Origin: Diatrype stigma
Taxonomy: Eukaryota; Ascomycota; Sordariomycetes; Xylariales; Diatrypaceae
Direction of reading: 5' to 3'
Assembly: GCA_022225965.2 (NCBI GenBank)
Contig: JAKJXP020000055.1
Coordinates: 62,001-126,000, forward strand
Length of the DNA: 64,000 bases
Below are positions 10,664 to 22,592 of the stretch, one piece after another. A model generated the notes under the pieces. It searched no databases, was not told where the DNA came from, and saw only the letters and a program-made list of their open reading frames with translations. Position 1 is the stretch's first letter, and each line of letters opens with the position of its first letter. Position numbers and translations under genes: made by a program.

Positions 10664-11760
10664 TCACCAGGAATAACCCTCATACTCCCAACAAGTCTCA
10701 AATCCTAGTTGTTCATAGAAGCCCCTTATCTCGACGGTGTCAATGAAGACGCCCTCAACCCCTCTGTCCCGCATGTTCTCGATCGCCTTTACCATCAATG
10801 CTAGTCCAACACCTTTGCCTCTTGCGCTCTTGTCCACGCCAACGGCAGCTATCAGCCCCGTCTTCTCTTTCGATGGCATCAAAGGCAAGAAAGCAAAGAT
10901 TTTGCTGGCCATTGAGGAAGGGGAGCACATCAGTGTCCACCCGATTTGTGCGTTTGTGTCAGGATCGAATGCCACCATTACTTCATGGTATTGATCGTAG
11001 GCTGCAAGAAATTCGTACGCTTTGAACCAGGTCTAGATACAGGTCAGTCTTTGTGAGCAAGCCAGGAATCTGAGATTTTGACGAACAAAATTGGCTCGTT
11101 GCTTCGCTATGCACTCCTCGTACAACTCAGGCGACCATGGTGAGAATTTAAACTTCGTTTTCGCAACTTTCTCCATAACCTCGGGTGGTGCTACAGCGCC
11201 ACGGATGTCTCTGTAGAGGTCCCGAATGGTCGGTTTCGTAGACTTACTAAACCCTGGGAAGTATGAGCACTTCTGATTGGAAAGTTACTCCTACATATTG
11301 TGGTGTACCTACCTCTATGAAGGAAGAAGTCTTTCACTTCTGATGGCAAGTCTATCGGCACCCGTGGCCAGAACCGAGGGGTCTGAGATCCGAGCTCCAA
11401 AGATTTCAGTTCTCCTCCGTTAGCACGAGCCGTGTTCCTCAACTCAGCCTGTGCCTTGGCCATGAAAGCAGTGCCGAGTCCCTTACGTCGGTATTCAGGC
11501 AGGACACCAACGGCAGCTATTTTGCCGTGCGCTCCATCCTTTAGAAAGGATAGGCAGAATCCTTTCTCGTGAATGTAATGTTGACCGGGAAGCAGATGTA
11601 GAAGCTTCCCCATGCGTTGTCGTTCGATAGGCCATTTGGGAAAGATCGTTTGCCACATCTGCCATATACTCCCCAAGTCTTCCTCGGAGCTGGTGAAAGC
11701 TCTGATGTCATGCTTAGCAGAATAGGACTCCATCTTGCTCTTCGTTTTCTCAGTCATCAT
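10664..11760 (-). CDS. Tandem GNAT acetyltransferase-domain protein
   Basis: Three exons, 11760-11313, 11253-11087 and 11032-10664, join in phase and give about 327 residues. The N-terminal domain has the acetyl-CoA-binding motif A in IAAVGVLPEYRRKGLGTAF and the C-terminal domain has a second one in IAAVGVDKSARGKGVGLAL, followed by the usual GFYEQLGFE ending. The central linker (residues 150-225) contains WSPELYEECIAKQRANF and WFKAYEFLAAYDQYHEVMVAFDP. Tandem GNAT proteins transfer acetyl groups from acetyl-CoA to small amines or proteins. In some fungi similar domains are fused behind a NagZ-like hexosaminidase, but no such part is encoded here. The second intron has a slightly unusual donor (GTTCGT) with a good CTGAC branch site, so the exact junction there is less certain. 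Confidence 0.75.
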
Positions 11761-12983
11761 GAGGAACAGAGAGCTTTAGTACCTGTCTGGGGAGATGTCC
11801 AAATCTATTGCAACTACGAAAGACACTCAGACGTGAATAATGTTCTAAGAATTGGAGGTACAGTCGTTTGTATTAAAGATAATATTGAAAGAACAGCTAT
11901 GTGGTAATTAGGCAGAAGCATTGGAAAAGTGTAATAAAGGATCGGATTATGAAGATGTGGGGGTATGCGGGGGGCTCTACCACCTATAAGCACTTCTCTA
12001 CCTACCTTCCTCCTTTAGGGTTCTAGCAAAGCATAGAGTGTCATTCATGCTCATAGTAGTTCAGGGGTGGTGCATAAGAATATGCATTCCCTTAGCACTT
12101 TCATTCGTGCTCTGAGATCACATAGTCGGACTTTCCGGATTTCTGAACACTTCACAAACCTTGTCTCCGGCAACTATACCTATGTAACTATCTAAAATGT
12201 TGCGAGCTTCATTGATTTTGTAGTAATTTACCTTTTCATTTACTTAGGTCACCTATAACAAGGTGCGTAGTGGAAGTTTTACCCCTATCCTGCGGGCGGT
12301 TGTGCCTCGGGCCCCCAACAGCCCCTGCAACTGAGACTATCGTAAGATCCATTTCGGATGCCGCGGGAAGCGCTGTGGGTACGGTAGATACTGCAAGTAC
12401 TGCCAATACTACTGGATTCCCAGCCCTTCCTCGTTCCATCTCTCTTCTTCAAGTTCCGGTACCCTTCGACTACCAAGGTAGTACAGTGGCAAGGGCCCTA
12501 GTACTCTGCATTCACCCAGAATAGTTCCTTATCCGTAATATGATATTGAAAGGCACAGGACAACGTTTTACTTTGGTAACCTGATTAGTGCCACGTTCAA
12601 CCAAGGCTTCAAGAAGAAATTATTGTGGTTGACGTCCCATTCCCTCTACTAGTTAACTATTATCTAATGTAAAACTTGGTATATACTTCATGAGCGAACA
12701 ATACACATGACTCTCATGGTGGGTTGGTATTGATGTACAATATGCCTACAATATAAAACCTAAACTGGCCCTCCTTGTCTCTATTAAACCACTCTAGTTG
12801 TCAAGGGCATTTGTCAGGATAGCATGAGGTTCGCGGTGGCCCTATATCGGGGACTCGTCCCACTTGATTTCTAAAAAGGGGGGAGGGTATGTTGATCCGT
12901 CAGATACTATTCATACTGAGAGTATCCACCCTCTTCCTTTCAACGTGTGCTGCCAAGTCCCCCTAGCTGAAACTTAGAGGTCA
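11761..12983. other. Intergenic, no supportable gene
   Basis: Overlapping frames at 12236-12524 on both strands are repetitive Ala/Thr/Gly frames without domain features. No other structure was seen. Confidence 0.5.
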
Positions 12984-13865
12984 TTACCAGTTCCACTCTC
13001 TTAAGATCAGTTTTCGCTGATCTGGGAACGTTCGGAGTAGTTCCGTCAAAACCGCATCAGCACCAATCGACACCATGGTTTCCCTCAACACTTTCCGGAT
13101 CCGTCGTGAAAACCTGATTCCCAAAGGGGAACCATGCCTCCAGAAAAGATCCGCCACCGTGTTGATTTCCTGTCTGCCCCGATGCGAATTATGGACCCAC
13201 TGGAAATCCCAACGCGAGCGAACAAGCAAGCCAACTAGCCGAATACAGATGAAAGTGTATGCCTCTTCGATTAGAAATGGCATGTCCAAGTAGTCGGCTG
13301 TGAGGAAAACCTCTGCGATGGTAACTATTTCCATGCTGTCCGGGCTCCATGCTAGATTAGCCGCTGCACATGCGGCTTGCCCTATGTAAGAATACGTTAA
13401 CATCCACGTGAATCTCTAGAGGCGGTGGGTGATCAAGTGCGTGGGTCCGGCTTACATCCCTCAAGTACGTATTTAAAGACGAAGTCCAACATTCGATCTT
13501 CGATGTCGTGAATGAGAATGGTCTTTTTAGCCGATTCCTACATATTGTCAGCTATCATCTGTCTAGAAAGGGATTTGAGATCCTATCTCACAGAAAAATA
13601 CCCGTTGAAGGCTCTGCGGAAGAAATTTGAATGGTGTGAAATGATGTCGAGAGGAACTGTCCAGACCACCCAAGATTCTACCGTTTCAATTCGGGCATCC
13701 TCTGTGCTACAGTGGTGATTATTAGCAAGACGCCGGTATTGTAAGTTGTTCTTCGTGTCATGTTACAGCGCCATACCTGAAATCATGTTCAAAATACTCT
13801 GAAGGCCTGTCATCTTTAGTGAGAAGCAGTTTGCCTCTTGGGTAAGGGGCCTTGTAGATCGACAT
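12984..13865 (-). CDS. BTB/POZ-domain protein
   Basis: Four exons, 13865-13777, 13706-13592, 13537-13456 and 13381-12984, join in phase and give about 227 residues. Introns are 70, 54 and 74 bp. The joined product reads as a fungal BTB domain: an N-terminal strand part, VPLDIISHHSNFFRRAFNG (the alanine/phenylalanine-rich helix), then a strand with KTILIHDIEDRMLDFVFKYVLEG, and the helical pair in MEIVTIAEVFLTADYLDMPFL. The order and spacing match BTB proteins that dimerise and can bind Cul3. There is no MATH, Kelch or zinc-finger partner domain, as is usual in fungal BTB-only proteins. The ATG at 13865 opens the short first exon and is supported by the clean phase of all three junctions. The target is unknown. 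Confidence 0.75.
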
Positions 13866-14808
13866 TGTCAGGGCGCAGGAAAGTGAGGCGGAAGTAATTC
13901 AAGATACCGCGCTGCTGTCACGGCCTAGAATAGGTTCCAACTGGCGTTTCCTAGCGCTGGAGTAAATTAATAGGTAAAGGGTAAGAAGAAGGAAGAAAAG
14001 AAAAAAGTAGGAAGTGTGACAGCGCTTTCGCGTATTGTGGCCTAATGGGGTTGCATAGCAACAATAGTGAATTTGGGCAATAGGAGTTGAACCACACCTG
14101 CCACTGCCGTCACAGCTGCCAGTGAAAGTGAATGATAAAGTACTTCACATTGTGGTACATATATATATGTGTGCATATTTCCCCCCCTACAAATCCAATG
14201 CCACTTAGAGGTACCTTTTCTAAATCATAGTGCGTCTGGGGCACAATAGGGAATAATTTGATAGTGTGAGCAGTTGGGGGGTATGTGGAAGCGCGATAGT
14301 TGGGCATTCGTCTATCTGAGCCAGCTAGGTCTTATTTGTATGCGATTCTGTCCCGCGGGTCTCCGTTTGTCCCTTTGACGTATATTGCAGGCCCTAAGGC
14401 ACACTCCATGCCGACAGATAGTTACTATTGTTCCTAGACTTCACATACCTAATACATTCTATCTGCCATTAACATTACCCAACAGTACATAATAGACACA
14501 GGTTGCTTTAGGGTGACTAGATGGCAGCATTTGTCTCGGAGTATTAAGTTGTGATATAGGGGCTGGATAGGGGAGTTCGTATTACATAATACAGTGGTGG
14601 GCATCTAGCGCCTCAGCGCACATTACATATAAAGCTCTTCCGCTTCTTAAGATAGAGATTATTTCCCTTTTGTGCAATGTATCTGTTTATGGCTTGTATT
14701 ATGTTTAATTATTTAGATGCGACAGTAAAATACTCTTATCTTTATACAGGAGCATAAAGTAAGCAAGTAATATGCAAAACAATAATTTTACAAACAGGAC
14801 AGATTATA
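13866..14808. other. Intergenic up to the retrotransposon insertion
   Basis: No gene seen. AT content rises from about 14590 toward the element, which may be mutation spreading out of it. Confidence 0.45.
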
Positions 14809-14813
14809 TCATG

Positions 14814-15243
14814 TCTAGGATTAGCTGGAAAAAGGGACAAATTCCTACTGGCTACGGAAGATTCCAACACCTTCTAAACCGCATAATAACGTAATTATAT
14901 AATATAATTACGAACTTACGTAGCTATAGGGGTTTTGCCCCTAGGCAAAACACATTAAACCTAAAATGGAACAGCTGCTGGGGAATAAAAGGGCCCGTCC
15001 CCTTATCCAGAAAATTCTATAACCTTTTATAGCCTTTCATAACTTCTTATAAGCCTAATACCTATAGCGGCCCATTTAATATAAATACAGGTACCTGCCG
15101 TTTATAAATAGCTATAATATAATAAATAAAATTACGAAAAATCGTGTATATAAACTTATTTATATATAGTATTTATAATAAAATCCTTATACTTTTTTAT
15201 TTATTTTATATAATTAAAATCCTTTTATTGCCTAGATTTTAAA
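14814..15243 (+). repeat. 5' LTR of the copia element
   Basis: Matches 21122-21546 over its whole length. The outer (left) part is less mutated than the same part of the 3' LTR, while its inner part is strongly AT-shifted. The segment just inside, beginning GGTTATAAGC at 15244, is where a primer-binding site would sit. I cannot name the tRNA. Confidence 0.9.
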
Positions 15244-16029
15244 GGTTATAAGCTCCGGCTAGTACCCATTTTAACATTTAAATATAAAAAACCACCCCTT
15301 AAAAAATCACCTATACCACTTAAGCTTTAGCGCTTTACAAAAGTTATAATACCCATTATATATATCTTCGAACATAAAAATAACCAACAAAAGTTCCTTA
15401 TGGATTCCCGAAAAGACTTACTTTAAAGGAAAACAATAATATTTTTCTTTCTTTTTTATATAACCTTTATTACTTTATATCTCGATTCATACTAAACCAA
15501 ATCGGGAAATTTCTTTATTCCCGAAAACCTTAATATTTAAATAATTGGATTTTAAAGGAATTTTTTAATATCGTCACTTACTAGCGAAATAAAAATCATT
15601 ACAAAAAAAGATATCTAAAAGCCAAATAATTTATATTTCAAATAACGGATATTCCTTTTTTATTTCGACCAAACCTTAACCGATTAAGTCGAAACCTTTA
15701 TCATTCGAATCCTTTTGAATTTTATATTTAAATTTTAAAACAGTTTTTTTTTATCTTTATTATTCGTCGAAAAAAAAAATCTTTCTGTTATTAAGAAAAT
15801 AATTACCCATTTATTACTATTTTTTTCCGACTAATATTCGGTTATATCTTAATAACCAACCGTCCGATTTCAAAACCTTCTATACCATTCGAACCGTTAA
15901 AAAGTTTACTTTCTGATTTTAATACGGTTTAATCCTATTATTACTTTCCGTCGAAATAAAAATTCTTTTTAACCAATAATAGCCAATAGCTTTGCTAATA
16001 ACCGCCTTATTTCCTTTAAGGATTTAAAA

Positions 16030-16860
16030 AATTACGAAATCTGAATTATTAAAATTAAGGCTTACTTAATTCGGAACGGCCTAAATAAAGCCTTAACCAA
16101 ATCCGTTAAAAAAAGCTTAATGCAAACGGATAATAATAAAGCCTTAACTATTATCCAGTTGCTTTATAATAAAGATTCCCTAATTTATATAAAATCCATT
16201 ATAAGCTGCAAGAAAATTTGGACAGCCCTAAAAAGATAATACAAACCGTTCGGTTTTATAATCGAATTTTTTTTATTAAAGGAATTCTTTAATTCTTCGG
16301 TAAAAGATTTCGACTTTATAAAGGCTTATTTAAATAAATTACGGTTTATAATAAACGAATTAAAAATTAACGACCTAAAATTACCGGATAAGATAATTAT
16401 AACGTAAGTATTAAATTTCCTATCAAAAATATATAAACCTTTCGTTCAAAATATTACATAATCCTTCCGGCAAAATTCCAACGCCGTTATTTCCGATACT
16501 TTATTTTCTTCTTTTTTGAATAAATCTAAGGGCCTAAAAAAAAAGGCAGATTTTCCTATTAAAAGGAAAAAAGAAAATAACTGGGAAAAAAAACAGCAAC
16601 CGTATTGCGGCCACTATAAAATTTCTGGCCATTAAGAAAAAGACTGTTATTTTTTATATCCAAATAAGGTTCCGAAAAGCTAAAAGGACCGGCAGAATAA
16701 TCGGGTAAAAAAGTCCGGCCCAAAAACCGGCCCTAAAAATAAACGGCCGGAAAAAAAGCCGAAGGAAAATAATAAACCCTTAAAACGGAAGAAGCAAAAG
16801 AAAAAGCAGAAAGAACTGCTAAAGGCCCTAATCGATATAAACGACGAAAAAAATTAAGTT
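16030..16860 (+). pseudogene. Copia gag-like region, broken
   Basis: Conceptual translation through stops shows a UBN2/gag-type segment (IKSIISCKKIWTALKR near 16200) and a basic tail. Near 16610 there is a degenerate CCHC zinc knuckle containing YCGHYKISGH, where a tyrosine stands in the place of the second cysteine, as expected from a G-to-A change. Several in-frame stops interrupt it. Confidence 0.7.
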
Positions 16861-17399
16861 AATACAATAACCGAAAAATCGACGTTTGCAAAAATAAATC
16901 AACTAAATCCTAATTTAGCTAATTTAAACACTTTATTTCCTTCCATTTCGAAAGAAATAAATATAAACGAACCTAAAATAAGTTTATTCCACAATAAAAA
17001 TAACCTTATTAATTATATAAATATAACTAATAAAGACCTAAATTATTTAAAGTTTAAGAAATTTAATGGGCTGGATATAATAAAATTAATAACTAATAAC
17101 GACGTAACGCTTTTTACCGTAACTAATAAAAATTATTTATTTAACCTTTAATTAACGCATAAAACAATAAAATAAAAACAAGCAAAATCCTTTATAATAA
17201 AAAGGATAAAGAAACTTAAACTAAAATGTATAAATTCGGAAAAATATTATATAATAAAGCAAGTATATTATATTCCGGAATTAAAAATAAATCTATTATT
17301 CATTAATAAATTAAAAGGTTATTATATCTTAATAAATAATAACAATATCCAATTATATAACAAAGAAATCCGGAAACTAATTACTTAAGGATATTAAAA

Positions 17400-18380
17400 A
17401 AATGGGCTATATTATATACCTTTTAAGATAAAAAAAAATAAATACGGTTCGTACGATATATTAATTATATCGGAAAAAATTCCGAAAAATCAATTAATAA
17501 CCTGGCATAACAAAATGAGTTATATATTTTTAAAGCCATTAATAGAATTTCTAGTATTAAATAATATTAAAATCTCCAAACAGGATTTATTAGAATTTAA
17601 AAACTGGAAGTATAAAATTTGCTGCCAGACTAAGAATAAAAAAAAATAAAACCTCTTTAAATAATAAGGAATATAATATTTTCAAACGAGTCCACAGTAA
17701 TTTAAGGAGGCCATTTCCGGTTATATATAATAGGTATAAATATTATATTACCTTTTTAAATAAGAAAACCAAATATTTGGAAGTTAAATTATTAACTTCG
17801 AAAACGGAAGCTTTCGAAGCTTTCCAGGTATATAAGCTATAGGCCGAAAATTAAACAAATCAGAAAATAAAACAATTATTTATTAATAATGATACGGAAT
17901 ATATTAATAACCGTTTTAAAGTTTATTTATAAAAATACGATATTATCCATTATATAACTTCTATTTATATAAAAAAGCTTAATAGGCTTATAAAAAATTT
18001 AACGCTATTAAATAAAGTCCGAAATTTTTTGATTTCCTTCGGCTTATTAAATTATTTATAAAATAAAGCCTTATTAGCCGCGATATATTAATATAACCGT
18101 ATACCTTATAAGTTATTTAAATATAAATAACCGTTCGAATTATATTACGGCTATAAGCCATATATTGCACATATAAAAACCTAAGGCTTTATAATATATT
18201 ATAATATAAATAAATACCGTTAAAAACTGAACTTTCGTATAGAAAAAGGGGTATTAATAAATTACGATACGGAAAATAACCATTACAAAATCTGGGATTT
18301 GAAATCCAAAAAGGCCGTATGGGCTAAAAACGTTAATATTCTCGAAAATCACTTTATTCGGAACCAATAGCCGTTAGCAA
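17400..18380 (+). pseudogene. Copia integrase region, broken
   Basis: A GAG-pre-integrase-like WHNKMSY and a cysteine pair (KICCQTKNKKK) are followed by a core with YYITFLNKKTKYLEVKLL and LFINNDTEYINNRFK, where the aspartates fit an integrase core. Many stop codons interrupt the frame. Confidence 0.7.
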
Positions 18381-19199
18381 CCGGTTAAAAAGGCTTAACG
18401 CCTTTTAAAATAACTGGCAACGAACTGGATTTATATACGGAAAAAAGGGCCATCGGTCCGTATAACCTACCCGGAACGTCCGAAGCCTTTAATACAGAAA
18501 AAAACGGCTTAAGAAGTTTAGGAAGCTTTTAAAAAGGCTTTTAGGAACATTATCCTATAGGAAATAATCCCATATATTCCCATAATTAAAATAAGAAAGA
18601 GCAATTAGTATTACTTAATACAGCTAATAATTCCGATTATAGGGCTATTAAAGGCCATAAATATGCTATTAAAACGGCAACGGCTATAGTAATTAATAAA
18701 GAAAATTAAGGTAATTCCTTTTAGAATAATTCTGTTATAGGAAATAAAAAACCGACTAATAGCAATTTAATTACCGGTAATAATAAAAGAATTCGAACAA
18801 ATCTACCGGCATCCCTTACGAATTCCGGCCTTACGGAGCCCGTACGGAACTATATAAAAGTAAATACGGATAATTTATTATATACCGTCGAAAATACGTT
18901 ACTGGCAAATTAATTATTAAGTATAAATAAAACAAAAAAAGCTGATTTTATTTTATTAGCTTTTATAATCGAACCCGTTATTTATAAATAAGCCATAATT
19001 AATATAAACCGGAATTCCTAATTTAACGCCTATAAAGCCGAAATCGAGAAATTAAAAAAACAAAATACATATATTATTATACCTATTCTTAAAAATAAAA
19101 ATATAATAAATAGCCGGTAATTATTTAAAACCAAGCTTATTATAAATCCCAATTTTATTAAATCCAATTAAATAATTAATACCGATAAAACGGAAAGAT

Positions 19200-20580
19200 T
19201 TAAAGCCGTTTTATTATATAAGGTTATAATTAATAATTAAAAATAAATTATTTAAAAATCTTTTCCATTATAGCCAGACCAGAAACCTGGCATTTGCTGT
19301 TAATTATAGCCGTAAATAAAGGTTGGCTTATTATATAATACGACGTTTAAAATGCCTTTATTTATTCGGATATCGATACGGAAATTTATATTAAACTTCC
19401 GAAAGGCTTATATATAAAAGCCGAAAGAAATACAAAGATGGCTAAATTAAATAAAGCCTTATATGGCTTAAAGCAATTACTTAAGCTTTAATATAAATTC
19501 CTAACTAACGTATTAATAAAATTGGAATTTAAAGTATTTCCGTACGACGAAGGTATATTTATTAATCCTTAAACAAATATAGTAATAATTTGTTACGTCG
19601 ACGATTTATTAATAATAAATCCGTCGGAAACAATCATCGATAAATTGGCGGATAAATTCTTAAAATCCGTTAAATTAAATAAACTCGGACCAATAGCTAT
19701 TTATTTAAATAACGATATAAAAATAAATTACGAAAAAAAAATCTATATAAGCCAAAAAAGGTATACGGAAAAGCTATTCGAAAAATACAATATACGGAAT
19801 AATCCGGAAATAAAGCCAGAAAATATCCCTTTTATTTTTGGTATAAAGCTGGATAAAAATAAATCTACTGCTTCCAAAAAGAATATAAATTCATATTAAA
19901 AACAAATAGGTTTTTTATTATACCTAACTTTAAAAACTAAACTTAATATAACGTACGTTGTTTATACGTATGCTAGATTTATGGCAAATCCTAATTCAAA
20001 GCACTTTAAAGAACTAAATAAAATCTGGGGTTATTTATTAAAATTTCCTAATTTAGGGTTAGTTTATACTTATTTAGGAGATTTAAAGCTATAAGCTTAT
20101 ATTAATTTAAACTGGAAAAATTCTTTAATGGAAAGAAAATCTATTAATAAATATATAACCAATTTAGCAATTAAAGGAAATTTTAATCCTATAAACTGGA
20201 CCGTTTAATTTTAAAAATCAGTAACTATAAATAGCTATAAAGCCGAATATATGACTTTAAAGAAAGCTTTAAAAAAAGCTATATATTTAGGCAGCATATT
20301 TAAATACTTAAATAAAAATTTAAATTTAGGTTATATAAATTAATTACCGAAGGTTTTTATAAATAATAACGGTACCTAAAAGTTGGCTAAAAATCCGGAA
20401 TTTCATAAAAGAATAAAGCATATCGATATAACTTATTATTATAATAAGGAAGTTATTAATAATAAATAAGCTGAATTATATTATATAAATATAGCCGAAT
20501 AATTAATTAATATATTAATAAAGCCAGTTTCGAAAGCAATTTTAAATGAACTTATTAAAATGGCTAATATAATTAACATA
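19200..20580 (+). pseudogene. Copia reverse transcriptase and RNase H region, broken
   Basis: The palm motif survives as VIICYVDDLLIINP near 19600, preceded by YIKLPKGLY and LNKALYGLKQ, which are typical of copia RT. An RNase H segment follows with TINSYKAEYMTLKKALKKA near 20230. A remaining 84-codon open piece lies at 19645-19899. Stops elsewhere make the product nonfunctional. Confidence 0.85.
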
Positions 20581-21112
20581 TAACAGTGGTTTTATTTTTA
20601 TAAAGATTTTTCCCATTATATATATATAAAGATATATAGGTTATCTTTTCTGAAAAAGGTTTTTATTATATATATAATAAGCAGCTTTGTTTCTTAATAA
20701 TAGGTTTTTTACTACTTAAATTATATATAAAATACAGAAAATATAAAAAAGGAACAAATTAAATAAATAATTTTTAACCGGTTTTATTACTTAATAATGG
20801 AATAAGCTTTTTCCTTATATACAGGTTTTTCTGCTCCAAAACAAGCCGGCCCAAGTAAAGAAAACAAAATAACAAATAACCTATAATACGGTTAAATATA
20901 TAACAAAATTAATGAATATAAGTCAGTTAAAAAGGAGCTTTATAACGGCTAAATCATTATAATATAATGAATGTAATTATTAATGAACCATTAATTTATT
21001 CCCTTAAAGGGCATATATATAGCATTTTTAACTTTATATTCTAATAAGGCTTATATAAGTTAATCCATATAGTTAAGGCTTATATAAGTTAAAATTAATC
21101 CATATAACCCTT

Positions 21113-21120
21113 AAGGGAGG
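21113..21120 (+). other. Polypurine tract of the copia element
   Basis: The purine run AAGGGAGG lies one base upstream of the 3' LTR, where the plus-strand primer is made. Just before it is a tandem duplication containing AAGGCTTATATAAGTTAA (about 21050-21095). Confidence 0.6.
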
Positions 21121-21121
21121 C

Positions 21122-21546
21122 TTTAAGATTAGCTGGAAAAAGGGATAAATTCTTATTGGCTACGGAAAATTCTAATACCTTTTAGACCGCATAATAACGT
21201 AATTATATAATTACGAACTTACGTGGCTATAAGGGTTTTGCCCCTGGGCAAAACATACTAAGCCTAAAATGGAACAGCTGCTGGGGAATAAGGGGGCCCG
21301 TCCCCTTATCCAGAAAATTCTATAACCTTTCATAGCCTTTTATAACTCCCTATAAGCCTAATACCTATAACGGCCCATTTAGTATAAATACAGGTGCCTG
21401 CCGCCTACAGATAGCTGTAGTATAGTGAATAGAATCACGGAAAATCGTACATACAGACTTGTCCATATATAGTATTCATAGTGAAATCCTTATACTCTTT
21501 TGTTTACCCTATACAGCTAGAATCCTTCCACTGCCTAGATCTTAGA
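21122..21546 (+). repeat. 3' LTR of the copia element
   Basis: Direct copy of 14814-15243. From about 21390 to its outer end it keeps many C and G bases that are T and A in the 5' LTR, so this outer part escaped most mutation. Confidence 0.9.
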
Positions 21547-21551
21547 TCATG

Positions 21552-22052
21552 AGAGATCAAACTGTATTCAGTGTAAAACAGATAGACAAGTTTGAGGGTC
21601 ATGTTGAATGACCCTATTAATATCACCTCAGAATGTTTCTGTTGTCATTCAGCTGTTTGGTTGGGCATATGACTAACGTTAGAGTCAAAGTACGCATGGG
21701 AAGAAGCTTGTTGTATTAAGCCAACATCTTGTTCGCTTATTGACAGCCACAGGATTATCAGCTACAACTTGAGAAGGTTCCTCAATGCGAAGGTGGATCA
21801 CTTAGTATAGTTTGAATACTAAGTTGTCAATATCTCTAATATGCATGTGAGTATCTGATGATGTTGTTGGTAACCGTTATGTCATGCTTAGCCAAGAGTC
21901 ACCGGTTGTTGATGCACCGGGGCTTCTACCTACTGGTTGCCGGTCTGTTTGTACAGTTCAAGTATCCGAAGTCTTGATCACATGGGACAAGGTAAGCAGA
22001 AAGAGTATAAGGAATTCACTGATAATACTGATAATTCTGTATATGGGCAGGT
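21552..22052. other. Region between the retrotransposon and the NTF2-like frame
   Basis: An open frame at 21884-22177 shows no domain. If the NTF2-like gene once had upstream exons they would lie here, but I could not identify them. Confidence 0.4.
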
Positions 22053-22421
22053 TTGTATGTACGATTCTCCGTGATTCTATTCCCTATACTTCAGCTATCT
22101 TTATTGGTCTCATTGAATGTGCCGGGAACATCGAAGTGCACAGCCATAAAACCTGTAGATGCGAGATTTCCGGATGATGCCGTGGTGTCGGCATCGCGGG
22201 AAGACTTCTACGCCGCGTTGCGGAAGCGGTTCGAGGCCATCAGTGGCAAGGTAGAGCAGCATAATACTGGCCGGGAGGGGCGAATTTTGGGAGACCTTAG
22301 ACTCATATGGGTGCCGTATACTGCGACGGTGGATGGCGAGGTCAAGGAGGGAGGGTTCAACGTTTTCGCGCTGTTGAAGAATGATGATGGATGGCTCATC
22401 AGTGGGCTCCAAATTGCGTAG
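22053..22421 (+). CDS. NTF2/SnoaL-like protein, C-terminal part (possibly a fragment)
   Basis: The last 80 codons resemble the C-terminal half of an NTF2-like (SnoaL-type) alpha/beta cone: DDAVVSASREDFYAALRKRF, then VWVPYTATVDG-type strands (here LRLIWVPYTATVDGEV) and FNVFALLKNDDGWLISGLQIA-like final strands. The first 40 codons of the frame do not look like the family's N-terminus. An acceptor-like CCTGTAG just before 22158 suggests the coding exon starts there. No matching upstream exon was found, and the copia element sits 500 bp away, so the gene may be truncated. Proteins of this fold include small isomerases and binding proteins. No catalytic role can be assigned. Confidence 0.45.
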   Translation: MYVRFSVILFPILQLSLLVSLNVPGTSKCTAIKPVDARFPDDAVVSASREDFYAALRKRFEAISGKVEQHNTGREGRILGDLRLIWVPYTATVDGEVKEGGFNVFALLKNDDGWLISGLQIA

Positions 22422-22592
22422 GCACCTGGACAGGTCACTCCTTTACAGATATATAACTTCATATAGGTTATATAGAAAAGGATTATCTATGGTTAGCTGG
22501 GAACTAGTGTGATTATCTACTATGATTATACTGGTTGATAGTTCGCGGCATATCAACCCTTCTCCTACCGCGGCGTATTCTAACAATCCCAT

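Larger units (their letters stand above)
14814..21546 (+). mobile_element. Ty1/copia LTR retrotransposon, inactivated (RIP-like)
   Basis: The 6.7-kb element has two LTRs in direct orientation, a gag-like zinc knuckle, then integrase, then reverse transcriptase and RNase H, which is the Ty1/copia order. Candidate 5-bp target duplications TCATG lie at 14809-14813 and 21547-21551. Both coding regions are full of TAA and TAG codons, and differences between the LTRs are almost all C-to-T or G-to-A, which fits repeat-induced point mutation. The LTR ends read TCTAGG...CTTAGA, not the usual TG...CA. This could be real or the result of mutation. The element cannot be autonomous. It lies between the BTB gene and a partial NTF2-like frame. 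Confidence 0.92.

Noticed and set aside
19645..19899. 84-codon frame as a separate small gene
   Set aside because: It is the surviving open piece of the dead copia reverse transcriptase.
21046..21110. Short direct repeats as a CRISPR-like array
   Set aside because: Only two copies, AT-rich, within the untranslated end of a eukaryotic retrotransposon.
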